From Cladorhizidae sp. MBARI D1340-BT2 (Eukaryota; Porifera; Demospongiae; Poecilosclerida; Cladorhizidae), in assembly GCA_028752905.1 (NCBI GenBank), contig JAQNBH010000007.1, forward strand, positions 41,767,872 to 41,831,871: 64,000 nucleotides of DNA, read 5' to 3'. A program made the translations under genes and the position numbers. Below, one piece after another: positions 37,869 to 49,800 of this stretch. The first letter of the stretch is position 1. Each line of letters starts with the position of its first letter. The notes below the pieces were generated by a model that was not told the DNA's origin, did no database searches, and was given only the letters and a program-made list of their open reading frames with translations.

Positions 37869-39856
37869 GCAGTGTTGGCTGTGAGAGAAATTTTGTTAAG
37901 AGGACTTGAAAGCAGCTCCTCTACCCGTCTCAGGAAGTACTTTATGCAGGAATTATCAGAGCACTAATGGAAGACCATGCAGAAGCTGGCAAGAACTTGT
38001 TCAAGTGAGAGTTTGCACTCTTGGACACTGTTTAGTGTATGCTCTCCATCATTAGCACACCTCTGCTCTAATTATCCTTCCTATAATTATATGCCCACTA
38101 AGTAGCCAGCTTTCTTCATGGAGAGCTGCAGTATGTGTGTGTGTACCACACCAAGATAACTTTCTGTATCATCATGACAAAAATACCCCACCTCCATGGC
38201 TATAGCACGTGGATGAGTTTAAGTAACTACGTCAGAATGAAATTCCAGCCTCCTCTCCTGTCCAGCCCATTCTCACTTGCCAGTTTTCTTTCCTGGATCT
38301 TCCGCCGGTTTCTCGATCTTTCTCTTCACCATGACGACCATTCCCGATTGATATAAGCCCGCTATGTTTAGGACGGTTGACTCATTCATATTGTTATTCC
38401 CAACACCTAATGTATGCAGATGATGCTAAATGTGGGAGATCAATCAAGAACTCTGTGAATATGTGGTAGACACATAGACATGTACATAAATAGATGCATG
38501 CACTATATGCTGCAATAGCAAGGTCTTCATCCAATTTCCCGAGAAGAATATGTGAATGACAGAAAAGACAGTCTTCTAAACTTGAGAGGCAAGTGGAGAA
38601 TGCCAGGATGGCAACGAGGTCAGAGGTTGCAACACTTCCGCTAATTGTGATTAACTTGCCACTCTCAGGTTCAGAGTGGTGCATTAGAATTTGCCTAGAT
38701 GATGATGTGACTACTGCACCATCAGCTGCTGCTGTTTGGTTTGTACGCCAACATGTGGTTGTCCACATCATAATTAGATGCAAGTGGGGTCATCTTCAAA
38801 CAGACCTCTAGCCCACTGGATCTGAGATGCGGAACTTCTAAGCTAGTACAGGGCTGCTAAATTCCCAATAAGAATTCCTTTAATTTTTTTAAAATATATT
38901 TAAATTTATATATTTATTATTATTAATATTAAGGCCTTAATAGAGCAACCCATGTGCCTTGCAGGGAACATACATGCCCCAACAGAGGCAAAAAGTGCAA
39001 AGTTCTCAAACAAACACACACATATACATACATAATGTACTGATGGACAATATATGATTGAGTTTGTTTGTTAAGCTCAACTTATACAGTGCATTCTGTA
39101 CACTAAATTAAGGCCAGAGTATTTAGTATGAGGACATTTGGGCTCATAGGAAAATATTTTGGTCTATGTATGATACAAGGCACCTTGTTAATACACAAAC
39201 TGCATCAGATGTGGCTTTCCAAGAGTATTATATTTAAAATTGGGTCTGGCAATAACTGTTGGCACTGATGGGTGCCTAGGGCCCAGTTCAGGTCTACCTC
39301 TGTAGGTCTGCATTTAAACTCTATATGCATAACATACATTGGGAAGCCGTGCCCCACGCAGTTTGTATACAAGAGAAGAGCAGACTACATGTCTCTCAAA
39401 CAAGTGATACCCATGCATTCAGCATACAAATTCATTCAGCATACAAATTTAATAACTTGTGCCTCCCTCAGGCTTGGCTATTATTATAAGAGGACTGCAT
39501 ATTCTAAACTTAGCTCACAGCACCTCAAGTGACTGCAATAGTGAGGCTTCTTGCAGGTTGCATTGAGATACAACCAGGTGGGGAGAGAGAAACAAATTAT
39601 ATCATCTCTTTTTGCAAGGCTTTAGGATGGGGGAGGGGAGGAGGAATTGACTGGGAAGCAGAAGTAATCCTACACTAACCGTGAAATCTCCGTGCTTCCT
39701 AAAACTACTATGAGTACTATTTATCACCTATCTAGTTAACAAGTATTTGCTCAAGTCCACCCTGAAGGCCAAATACATAGTAGGTACATACCTTCACTGT
39801 TGCTCTGTGATACAGATCCAACCAGAAGAAAGAGAAGTACAATCTTCATCTCCTCG
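37869..39856. other. No recognisable gene
   Basis: Contains an AT-rich block near 38,880-38,930 and unrecognised short frames on both strands (such as 38,394-38,783 minus). The last 77 bp before the Ginger1-type element match 12,226-12,292. Confidence 0.45.
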
Positions 39857-39860
39857 CCGG

Positions 39861-39920
39861 TGTAACGGTCTGAGATTGTACCCAGTCTCAAAATGTATTT
39901 CGGTATTCTGCGCATGCGCT
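39861..39920 (+). repeat. Ginger1-type left terminal inverted repeat
   Basis: Matches the reverse complement of 56,372-56,433 except for a short A-run expansion and one substitution in the right copy. Confidence 0.92.
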
Positions 39921-39949
39921 AAATCGAGGTTACAATTTCAGACTGCATG

Positions 39950-40747
39950 GGGCTGGTCTGAAGTTGTATCCAGTCTGAAATTGCATCGGACTGCTAATGT
40001 TCTAGTAGGATTATAGCGCTGTAGTTTACCATAATCTCATAAAGACAAACATGTTTTCATGTCAACCCCTCTCTCTCCCACTAACAAAATAACATAATAT
40101 TATAGCTGGGTCTGAAGTTGTATATATATATCCAGTCTGAAATTGTATCGGACTGCTAATGTTCTAGTAGGATTATAGCGCTGTAGTTTACCATAATCTC
40201 ATAAAGACAAACATGTTTTCATGTCAACCCCTCTCTCTCCCACTAACAAAAAAAACATATTATAGCTGCATGGGGCTGGTCTGAAGTTGTATCCAGTCTG
40301 AAATTGCATCGGACTGCTAATGTTCTAGTAGGATTATAGCGCTGTAGTTTACCATAATCTCATAAAGACAAACATGTTTTCATGTCAACCCCTCTCTCTC
40401 CCACTAACAAAAAAACATATTATAGCTGCATGGGGCTGGTCTGAAGTTGTATCCAGTCTGAAATTGTATCAGACTGCTAATGTTCTAGTAGGATTATAGC
40501 GCTGTAGTTTACCATAATCTCATAAAGACAAACATGTTTTCATGTGAACCCCTCTCTCTCCCACTATATACCAAAAAAACATATTATAGCTGGGTCTGAA
40601 GTTGTATCCAGTCTGAAATTGTATCGGACTGCTAATGTTCTAGTAGGGTTATAGCGCTGTAGTTTACCATAATCTCATAAAGACAAACATGTTTTCATGT
40701 CAACCCCTCTCTCCCCCACTATATAACAAAAAACAAACATATTATAG
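39950..40747 (+). repeat. Five subterminal tandem repeats carrying a TIR-like motif
   Basis: Unit length is 154-170 bp, starting at 39,953, 40,109, 40,279, 40,439 and 40,593. Each unit opens with ggtctgaagttgtatccagt plus ctgaaattg, closely resembling TIR bases ggtctgagattgtacccagt plus ctcaaaatg. The first unit is preceded by an inverted tacaatttcagactg. They probably derive from duplication of the transposase-binding region. Confidence 0.88.
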
Positions 40748-40843
40748 CTTGCTCACTCATTAAAAACCCAACATCAAAATTTTGTGCTCAGAATTGTAGA
40801 GAATCTACAATTCATGTTAAACACTTCAAACTGCATATACACA

Positions 40844-43800
40844 TTATTTGCAATGTTTACATAAAAACGGAATGTTATCTTCCACAACTTTCGGCACTTT
40901 CTCACAGTCACGGTGAAACCAGTCACGACACAGGTTACATTCGATCATGAACCTCTTGTTAGTGTACGGCTGACGACAGTGACAGAACACCTCGACTACT
41001 TCCTGTTGGGAGAATATATCGTGTGACCTTGGTTGTGCACTTCCTGGAAAGGGTGACAGCTCTCCCTGTTTGAAGCATTCGGACAAGTGACAACGCATGA
41101 GTTCCTGGTCCCACAAACAATCCTGCGGTGAAACAGAATGGCACAGAGCAGTTGCTGTAGATATTGCAAACAGTCCACAGTCTGAGCTACCCACTTGTCT
41201 CTGCATATCAGCCCACTTCAGTGTCATCTTTCCGTTTGATGGGTACAGCATGAAAGCAAGTTGTCTAAGGAACTTATTTTTGTATGACGTGCTCATTGAA
41301 TAGTTTAAGGAGTCATATATCACAATGGTGTCTTTAGCACAACCAATGTTGCTAACAGTCAACCAATGACTGCCTGAAATATTTAGGATTTGAATGAAGT
41401 CCTTGTCTGGTGTACCAACCATTTGACACTCCTCTGGCTGAAACACACATACTGACTGGCAGCCTCCGATGTCTTTGAACTGACGAGAGAGTAAGGATTG
41501 CGCATGATCAATATGCTCATCGGCCAACCAGGTACCTTTCCGAAGAATACTTCTGGTGAGGGAGGGGATATCCTTGCTTTGATAGGCTGGTTTCAATACA
41601 TCCACAGGACCAACCTTGCGAATTTTTGGTCCAGTATCCTTTGTGATATACACATCTGCCTTGCGTTTCGGAAATGACTTCTCGGGTGAACTGTGTGTTG
41701 GAATCTTCACAGGTTTTCTGCTACTATCCGAAGTAACCTGTGTGTTGATGGAATCTTTGGTGATTTTGAGGGCTGTTGAATAAAGGTTGCTGGTGCTGTG
41801 TGGTTTGACCTGGTCATAAGGAACCTTCACCTTAAGGGGTTTCCCAGTCTCGGGATGTGCAATTGATATTCGTTGATTGCTGTCGATCTCAAGAATTCTG
41901 TAAAGAGCAAAGTAAACAGAAGATATAAATAACATGCGCATTAAAACAATGTTATTACTATTACCTAAATATATAATTTTACACCATCATTTATACCAGG
42001 CGGAATATAAGCCACTATGTAGCTATAGGAGAGTTATAGGCAAGTAGCCTGTAGAGGATAACCGACTCGGACATAGACAATATCCATGTATAACATTGTA
42101 TATAACATTGTATACTTACGACCCCTTACCTAACGCATGCGCACGCACCATGCACGGCATAAGTTGCCTACATTGTTAATGTTTGTATGATGTTTATATC
42201 CTCTGCCATCCTCTTGACAAATGCGTGAGCGCTATTCTCTATGTAGGCAACTTATCTTTTCATAGCCTCTGTTAGAGTAGCAGAGCAAGTTGGAGACACC
42301 AGAGCATTCGTTTCGCCATCCTCTCCATTTAACGCCCACCCACCTTATGGCGGTCCGATGTCCTATCGTGGGCTGTGACTTTGCAACAGCGGCTGACATG
42401 CCACCAGTGGTGGCCGCAGCAGTGTTGACCACCCATGCCTCTGTGCACACGAATGCACCAAGGGCCAAACCTGCCCCAGTCCGACGACCAGAGATCGCAC
42501 CAGGGGGGACCACAGAAGGATGGTCCTACTTCGTCACGCGCTGGAAGGCCTACTCCCAGGCAGTCCATCTGGCTGGACGGGACATCAGTGTTCAACTCCT
42601 TGAATGCTGCGAGCAGAAACTAAGGAGGGATGTGACCCGCAATGCAGTTGGTCCCGTACCCATTGAGGACATGGAAGAGGGCGATCTCCTGAAGGCAATC
42701 CGAGAGCTCGCTGTGAGGGAGGAGAACCCCAAAGTCGCCAGGGTGGCCCTCTCTCGGATGATGCAAGACCGTGGAGAGACCGTGAGATCTTTTGCAGCCC
42801 GCCTTCGGGGACAGGCGGAGGTATGCAGGTTCACAAAAAAGTGCACCAACTGTGAAGCCATCTCCAACCAAGGGGAGGAACGGGTTGCCGACCAGATTTG
42901 TGTCGGGTTAGCAGATGCTGAGATCCAGGAGGACCTCCTCAAAGATCCCAATCAAAACATGACTGTAGAAGAGGCCATCCGGTTCGTTGAGGTCAGGACA
43001 GCCGGGAAGAGGTCGGCAGTGACGATGACCACTCCCACTGCAACCCACGGGATTGAAGACCAGGGAGATGGGGGTGAGGCTCTATTGAGTAGATACAGGC
43101 ACACACTAAGGCGCCCCACCCCCCATATGACCCCTCCCACACCCAAGCCCAACAACATGAGACCCCGAGCCACCCCACCACCACACCCAACCCAGCCCAG
43201 AGGGAGCCACCCCAACCAGCGTTCACCGCAGACCAGGGGCCAGAGCACAAACCCCCCACCCAGACCCAACCAGCCCAACAAGGCAGTCTGCCTCTACTGT
43301 GGCCTCACAGGCCACGGTGAACAGGAGAGAACGGCTATCCGCCGCCTCCAATGCCCGGCATTCGGGACCACATGCACATCGTGCTCGAAGACGAACCACT
43401 ATCCCAGCATGTGCTGGCAGACCCTCGAATTCGAGAATGCAGTCTCAGAACGCATTGACACAATGGCTGAAGGAGCTCTCCCCCATCAAGCCTGGGACTC
43501 ATCCTCCCAGACTTGGCACCAGAGACGCTCTCCCCCCCAACCTAACATAGAAGTCCTCGTGTCCACATGTGCCGAGGACTTCAGGACCCACGGCCACACC
43601 TTGAGACATGAGACCCACCAAGTCGCCACCACGGCACTAGCGGACACCGGCTGTCAAAGCTGCCTGGCTGGACCCCAACTGATGGCATCCCTACGACTCA
43701 AAGAGCAGGATCTCACCCCGGCGTGCCTCATAATGCACTCGGCAAGCGGAACAAACCTCCCCATCATCGGAGCCGCCCTTATACGCATCTGTGTGAAGGC

Positions 43801-46800
43801 ATCAGGCCACTCTACCCGACAGATGGTATATATCAGCAACATCGCCACCAAGCTCTACCTAAGCATGACGACTTGCATGGACCTCGGGCTCATATCCAGC
43901 GGATTCCCACTATCCACACCCATGGGCACACACCCTGGCCTCCCAACACACGGTCACCCCGCACGTACCAACACCGCATGCCTACATGCCATTGACCGAC
44001 CCTTCAAGAGGGCAAAGGGAGATGATCCAATAACTACCACCATGCCCCAAGATAGGCGATCGGGGGGAGGAGAACCCCAAACAGGCATGCGCAGCACCAC
44101 GGGCACCCACAACGAGCACCCAAGAACCTGCTCATGCCCACCCAGATCCCAACCACCACCCAGACCAACCACACTCCCCTACCCAGCCACAGAGGCGAAC
44201 AGGGAGAAGCTCGAGAAACACCTGCTGGACCTCTATGCCAGTAGCGCTTTCAATGTCTGCGAACAGCAGACGCTACCCATGATGTCTGGACCACCACTCT
44301 CCCTCAAGATCGACCCGTCAGCCAGCCCAAAGCCGTGCCACACACCCATAGATATCCCTGTGCACTGGCAAGAGGAGGTGAAGGCTGGCCTCGATCGCGA
44401 TGTGAGACTCGGCGTGCTGGAGAAGGTTCCCCTGGGTACGCCCGTCACTTGGTGCCACCGCATGGTGATATGCACAAAGAAAAACGGTTCACTTAGACGG
44501 ACCATCGACTTTCAGGCCCTGAACCAGCACGCCACCCGGGAGACACACCACTGTGCATCCCCCTTCCACCAGACACGAGCCGTCCCGGCCAATACAAAGA
44601 AGACGATATTTGATGCATGGAACGGATACCACTCCGTTGCCCTTGATAAACGTGACCGGCACTTCACCACATTCATTACCCCTTGGGGCAGGTATCGTTA
44701 CTGCTCGGCCCCACAGGGGTACATTGCATCTGGGGACGCCTACACCGCACGATATGATGCCCTCGTCGCCCACTTACAGCACAAGACGAAGTGCATAGAC
44801 GACGCCCTCCTCTGGTCAACTACTATCGAGGAGGCATTCCACCGGGCGGCTGAATGGCTCGAAATCTGTGCGGTGAATGGAATTACCCTGAATCCCCGCA
44901 AATTTCACTTTGCAAAGGACGAGGTGGAATTCGCGGGCTTCACCATCACCAAGAAAGAAGTCAAGCCAGCCACCAAGTACCTTGAGGCAATCACAGATTT
45001 CCCAACACCAACCAACATCACAGACGTACGTGCCTGGTTCGGCCTAGTCAACCAGGTCGCGTACACCTTCTCGATGGCAGCAATCATGAGCCCCTTTAGG
45101 AGCCTGCTGAAACCATCTGTTACATTTATGTGGACCGAACCCCTCGACCAGGCATTCAAAGCCTCGAAGCTGGAGATCTGTGAGCGGATCAGAGAGGGGG
45201 TAACCATCTTCAACAAAGACCGCCCGACCTGCCTGGCAACAGACTGGTCCAAGGACGGGATCGGGTACTGGCTGTTCCAGAAACACTGCCAGTGCCCATC
45301 CTTGGAAGTACTCTGTTGCCAGGAGGGCTGGAAGGTCACACTAGTGGGCTCCAGATTCACCCACCCGGCCGAGTCTCGGTATGCTCCGGTGGAAGGGGAG
45401 GCCCTGGCTGTCGCCGACGCCCTGGACAAGACGCGTCACTTTGTATTGGGCTGTAAAAACCTGAGCATCGCGGTCGACCACAAGCCCCTTCTTAAACTCT
45501 TCGGGGACCGCTGCCTGGAGGACATAGCAAACCCCCGTCTTCGCAATCTGAAAGAGAAGACGCTGCGGTACCGCTTCCGGATGGTGTACATCCCTGGTGT
45601 GAGGAACCTCACCAGTGACGCACTCTCACGCCACCCATCCGGGACCAAGCAGCCAACCCGAATGCAGCTACAGGACGACTCACACCTGACTAACCCGTCC
45701 TGCTCCCCTACCGGGAAGTCCATCTCTGCCACCATATCCACCACCTACCCCACCGACCAGGATGACATGGGCCTAACTACCGCCATGTGCGCTGCAGTGT
45801 CCCATATTCCAATATCCTGGGAATCACTGCAGAGCGCAACTGCGACGGATCAGCAACTCCAAGACCTGATGTGGATCATAGAGGAAGGCACTCCCCTCGA
45901 GAAATCAATGATGCCACCAGAAATCAGGGACTACCACCCACAGATGGGAGACATGACCGTCATTGACGGAGTCATTTGCTTAGGCACAAGGATTGTGGTC
46001 CCAACATCCCTACGACAACCCTGCCTCGATGCCCTACACGCAGCCCATCAGGGTACCAGCGGCATGACGGCCCGGGCCAAGACATCAATCTTCTGGCCTC
46101 ACATTAATGCTGACATCGCCAAAACCCGCAATCAATGCCCAATTTGCAATGGCAACGCGCCCTCCCAAGCGGCCATGCCATCTATCACGCCAATCGACCC
46201 GGAGTATCCCTTCCAACACATTTGCGCCGACTTCTTCCACCACGAAGGATCGGCGTACTTGGTGTTGGTCGACCGATACTCTGGATGGCCAATCGTGACA
46301 CCAGCACATAATGGAGCCACTGGATTAACCCGCATCCTGAGAGAGACCTTCTCCACCTTTGGGATCCCGGACACCCTAACCACAGACGGAGGCCCGGAGT
46401 TCACCGCCCATTCCACACGGGAGTTCCTGCAGACATGGGGCGTCCACCACCGTGTTTCATCCGCCTATAACCCACACAGTAACTGCAGAGCCGAGGTGGC
46501 CGTCAAGACGGTCAAACGAATAATAGCCGGCAACACTGGAGCTGGAGGCAGCCTCGACAACGCGTTCCACCGAGCCCTCCTGCAGTACAGAAACGGCCCG
46601 AGCCAGGACACCGGGATATCCCCTGCAGTATGCCTCTTCGGTCGCGCCACAAGGGATTTGCTCCCAGGGATCCCTCAGCGATTCCGACCCCACCAGGAGT
46701 GGGACATCAGAACGGATCAGAGAGAGAGAGCCCTCTCGAAACGGCGCATTGACGGCCGCGCCCGATGGGACGAGCATTCACAAGGACTCAGCCCATTGAA

Positions 46801-49800
46801 GTGTGGTGACACAGTACTGGTGCAGAACCAGACCGGCCGCCACCCCACCAAATGGGACAAGAGCGGCACTGTGGTGGAGGTACTTCAGTTCCACCAGTAC
46901 GCAGTGCGTACTGATGGATCAGGCCGCCTCACTACGCGGAATAGGAGGTACCTTCGGAAGTACACCCCCCTACATTACAAGGATGCCCACCCAGCTCAAC
47001 GGCCACTTCCCGACACCCACTACACCCCACCGGTGCAGACGCCCCATACCAGCCCTACCAACCAGACACCCCTGGCGCCAGTCCAACCACTCGCAATCGC
47101 CACACCGGCTCTTCCTCAACCTACGACCCCAACCCCGCCACCCACCACACCGGTTTCCCATCCAACTACGCCGACGACCGTGACACCCAGGCTACCAGTG
47201 CTGGCCACCCCGGCGACCCAGACGACGCCCGACCAGTCACTGACACGCTCCTATGCCTCCGTGGCCAAGACCCCCCATCGTCCACAGTTACTGCGGGGTA
47301 AACCAACCGCTGGCAACACCCTTAACCGCATGCCACCACCACCTGTCATACTTCGTCGAAGCAAGAGGGGCCCAAAGCCCGTTGACAGGTACGGCCATTG
47401 AACTCGTCGATTCATCATCAGTAGCCCTACAGCCTACTTGGGGGAGGTAGAGGATAACCGACTCGGACATAGACAATATCCATGTATAACATTGTATATA
47501 ACATTGTATACTTACGACCGCTTACCTAACGCATGCGCACGCACCATGCACGGCATAAGTTGCCTACATTGTTAATGTTTGTATGATGTTTATATCCTCT
47601 GCCATCCTCTTGACAAATGCGTGAGCGCTATTCTCTAGCCTGTTAGCAAGAGAAGGGATTGGCTAGCTAACTTAGCAGGATATATACTCATGGAAAAAGT
47701 TTAGTAGCAGTATTTTTTTTGCTCCTGTATGCACTTAGAGTGTTACCTATATGGGCCAGTCCAGAGGGGTTCCATTTTTCCTCCTTTCCGTCCGACATTT
47801 TTCATTGCTTTCCGGAGAACAAGGTCTCCAATGCAATGGTGAAAAACTTTAACGCCTTTGGCCTTTTTCTTGCTATAATCTTCTCGCTGTTTGATTTGTG
47901 CTCTGTCCACATTTTGTTGAACCTATAATTATAACAATACAGGAAAAAATTTATTAACAGGAATAAGTAGTCATACAATCAGTAAATCACTACCATAAAG
48001 TATATAGCAAGAGCCCATGGCCAGTTAAACTTCCCCCTAGAGAATCAGATGGGTGGGCACTTATTACGTGTAGTGGACGCATGCACACACCACACATGGA
48101 CGCATGCACACACCACACATGGACGCAATGTATAAGCTTTAGCTAATTCTTTTTGATAAATGTTGTGGTAGAAACATATTTTGTCATAAAAAATGGCCGG
48201 GTTAGTGAATTTGATATTACTTTCCTTAGTTCCTGGGTATACATGTACCGTAAAGTACGCAGCAAGCGCCCCTGGGCGCTTAAACATTTAATCCCAAAAT
48301 CATAGGGAGGGGTGCTTGCTACATTTAGTGGGCACTTGCCTCATGATATTTGTGTTTTAATTCTAAATGACGCACATAACGCTTTTTTTTTTGAAAAGGG
48401 CATACAAAGTCAACAAGTTCGAGCAAAAATAGCTAGCTATCTCTCTATCAGGGGTAAAGTGTTATGTTGTTCTTAACATTTAGTGCAATTCTTCTGGTTC
48501 ACTGAAAGACACCAAGTCGTTCACTTCTTCATCCAAATCAGCGAATGGATCTTCGTCGCTATTGCTCTCCTCTCTGTCTTCGCCTGGCCTCGGAATACAG
48601 TCTCTGACTAGACCATCCTCAGAGCCGTCAGTTCTGTTGAAGATGCCACAAGAGAGAAAGGAACTCTCTGCCTATTATTGCACATGCGCATATATTATGA
48701 TTAATTTCTATATAGTGGGTGCTTGCTACCATACACTTAAAAATTCTAGATCGATGAAAACAGCATAGTGGGCGCTTGCTGCGTACTTTACGGTACATGG
48801 TATCCAAATCTGGAGGCTAAATGAGACATCATGCTAACTAACAAAACAAGAAGAAATTCTCGGAGCCCATCGCTACACGTTTGAAAAACTTGGCATGTAT
48901 ATGCGCTTACCCCAGTGAGCTGGTAAAAACTTAAATTACCTGTTCATTAACCCTTGTCATCAAATCAGCTCTTTTTGACACCATGTCATCCAAGTCCACA
49001 TCTGTTGTCTTCACATCTGTTATCATCTCTTCAATGTTGGACATCACGTCTGAAGTCTCCTCCATCTGTAATGATAGGGAATTGTGGGATGTACCAAAAT
49101 AGTGATAATACAAACAGTTACTTCAAGTGGAGTCCGTGGGTGTCGACCAAACATCAGGAAGAAGGGACTATATTTAGTGGAAGCCTGCTTTTGTGTCCGT
49201 ATGGAGAATGCAACATCATCTAGGAACTGGTCCCAATCATTTTGATATTCATTTACAAGCTTGGCAAGTCGCACCTTCAATGTCTGGTTCGTACGCTCGT
49301 CAAGTCCATTAGTCTGTGGATGGTACGCACTGGCCACTGAACGCTTGATGCCGAATTGTCTGCAAACCTCTGTTTATCTGAAACAAACAAAAATACTTAC
49401 AAGAGTAATGTTAATTTTATAACATGTAACTTTATAGCATTCCCTCCTCCCCCCTCTTACTAAATGTAGCCCCGTTTTAACCGATTAAGCGCCGACTTTC
49501 CTAGTACCCGCGGTAAAATAATTAACGATTTAATTATTAATTTTTCCCTCGAGCTTCTTATAGGACGTCAGCACAGGAAACCTCGTTCATATGGAAGCCC
49601 AGTGATTGCTCTACATCCTGATTTTTGAATGAAACCCAAGGACCAACAAATATCCAGCATTGGGCAAGCTTTTCAAAATTGAACCAACACTTATATACCA
49701 TATATTTGGGCATATTCATATAATTTGACACAGAATCAAGACAATAACAATCCTAAAACTTCCTAAGACAAAACATTTTGAACAGACAATATATGAATCG

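Larger units (their letters stand above)
42051..47636 (+). mobile_element. Ty3/gypsy LTR retrotransposon, complete, apparently recent
   Basis: Two 190-bp LTRs (42,051-42,240 and 47,447-47,636) differ at one base seen by eye (c versus g at 42,124). A 5-bp target duplication agcct flanks the element (42,046-42,050 and 47,637-47,641). A polypurine tract ttgggggag lies just before the 3-prime LTR. One uninterrupted gag-pol frame fills the interior. LTR ends are gt...ct, not the usual TG...CA. Inserted in intron 8 of the Ginger1-type gene in the opposite orientation. Confidence 0.92.

Noticed and set aside
38394..38783. A 129-codon minus-strand frame
   Set aside because: No family resemblance, an overlapping frame on the other strand, and no splice or promoter context to support it.
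40844..41941. A free-standing host Ulp1/PHD gene
   Set aside because: Its first residues are intronic, its coding sequence joins in phase to the GPY/F exon at 47,747-47,922, and it lies inside the Ginger1-type TIRs.
42232..47161. Many 60-170 codon frames on the minus strand and other plus frames within the gypsy element
   Set aside because: Shadows of the GC-rich gag-pol frame.
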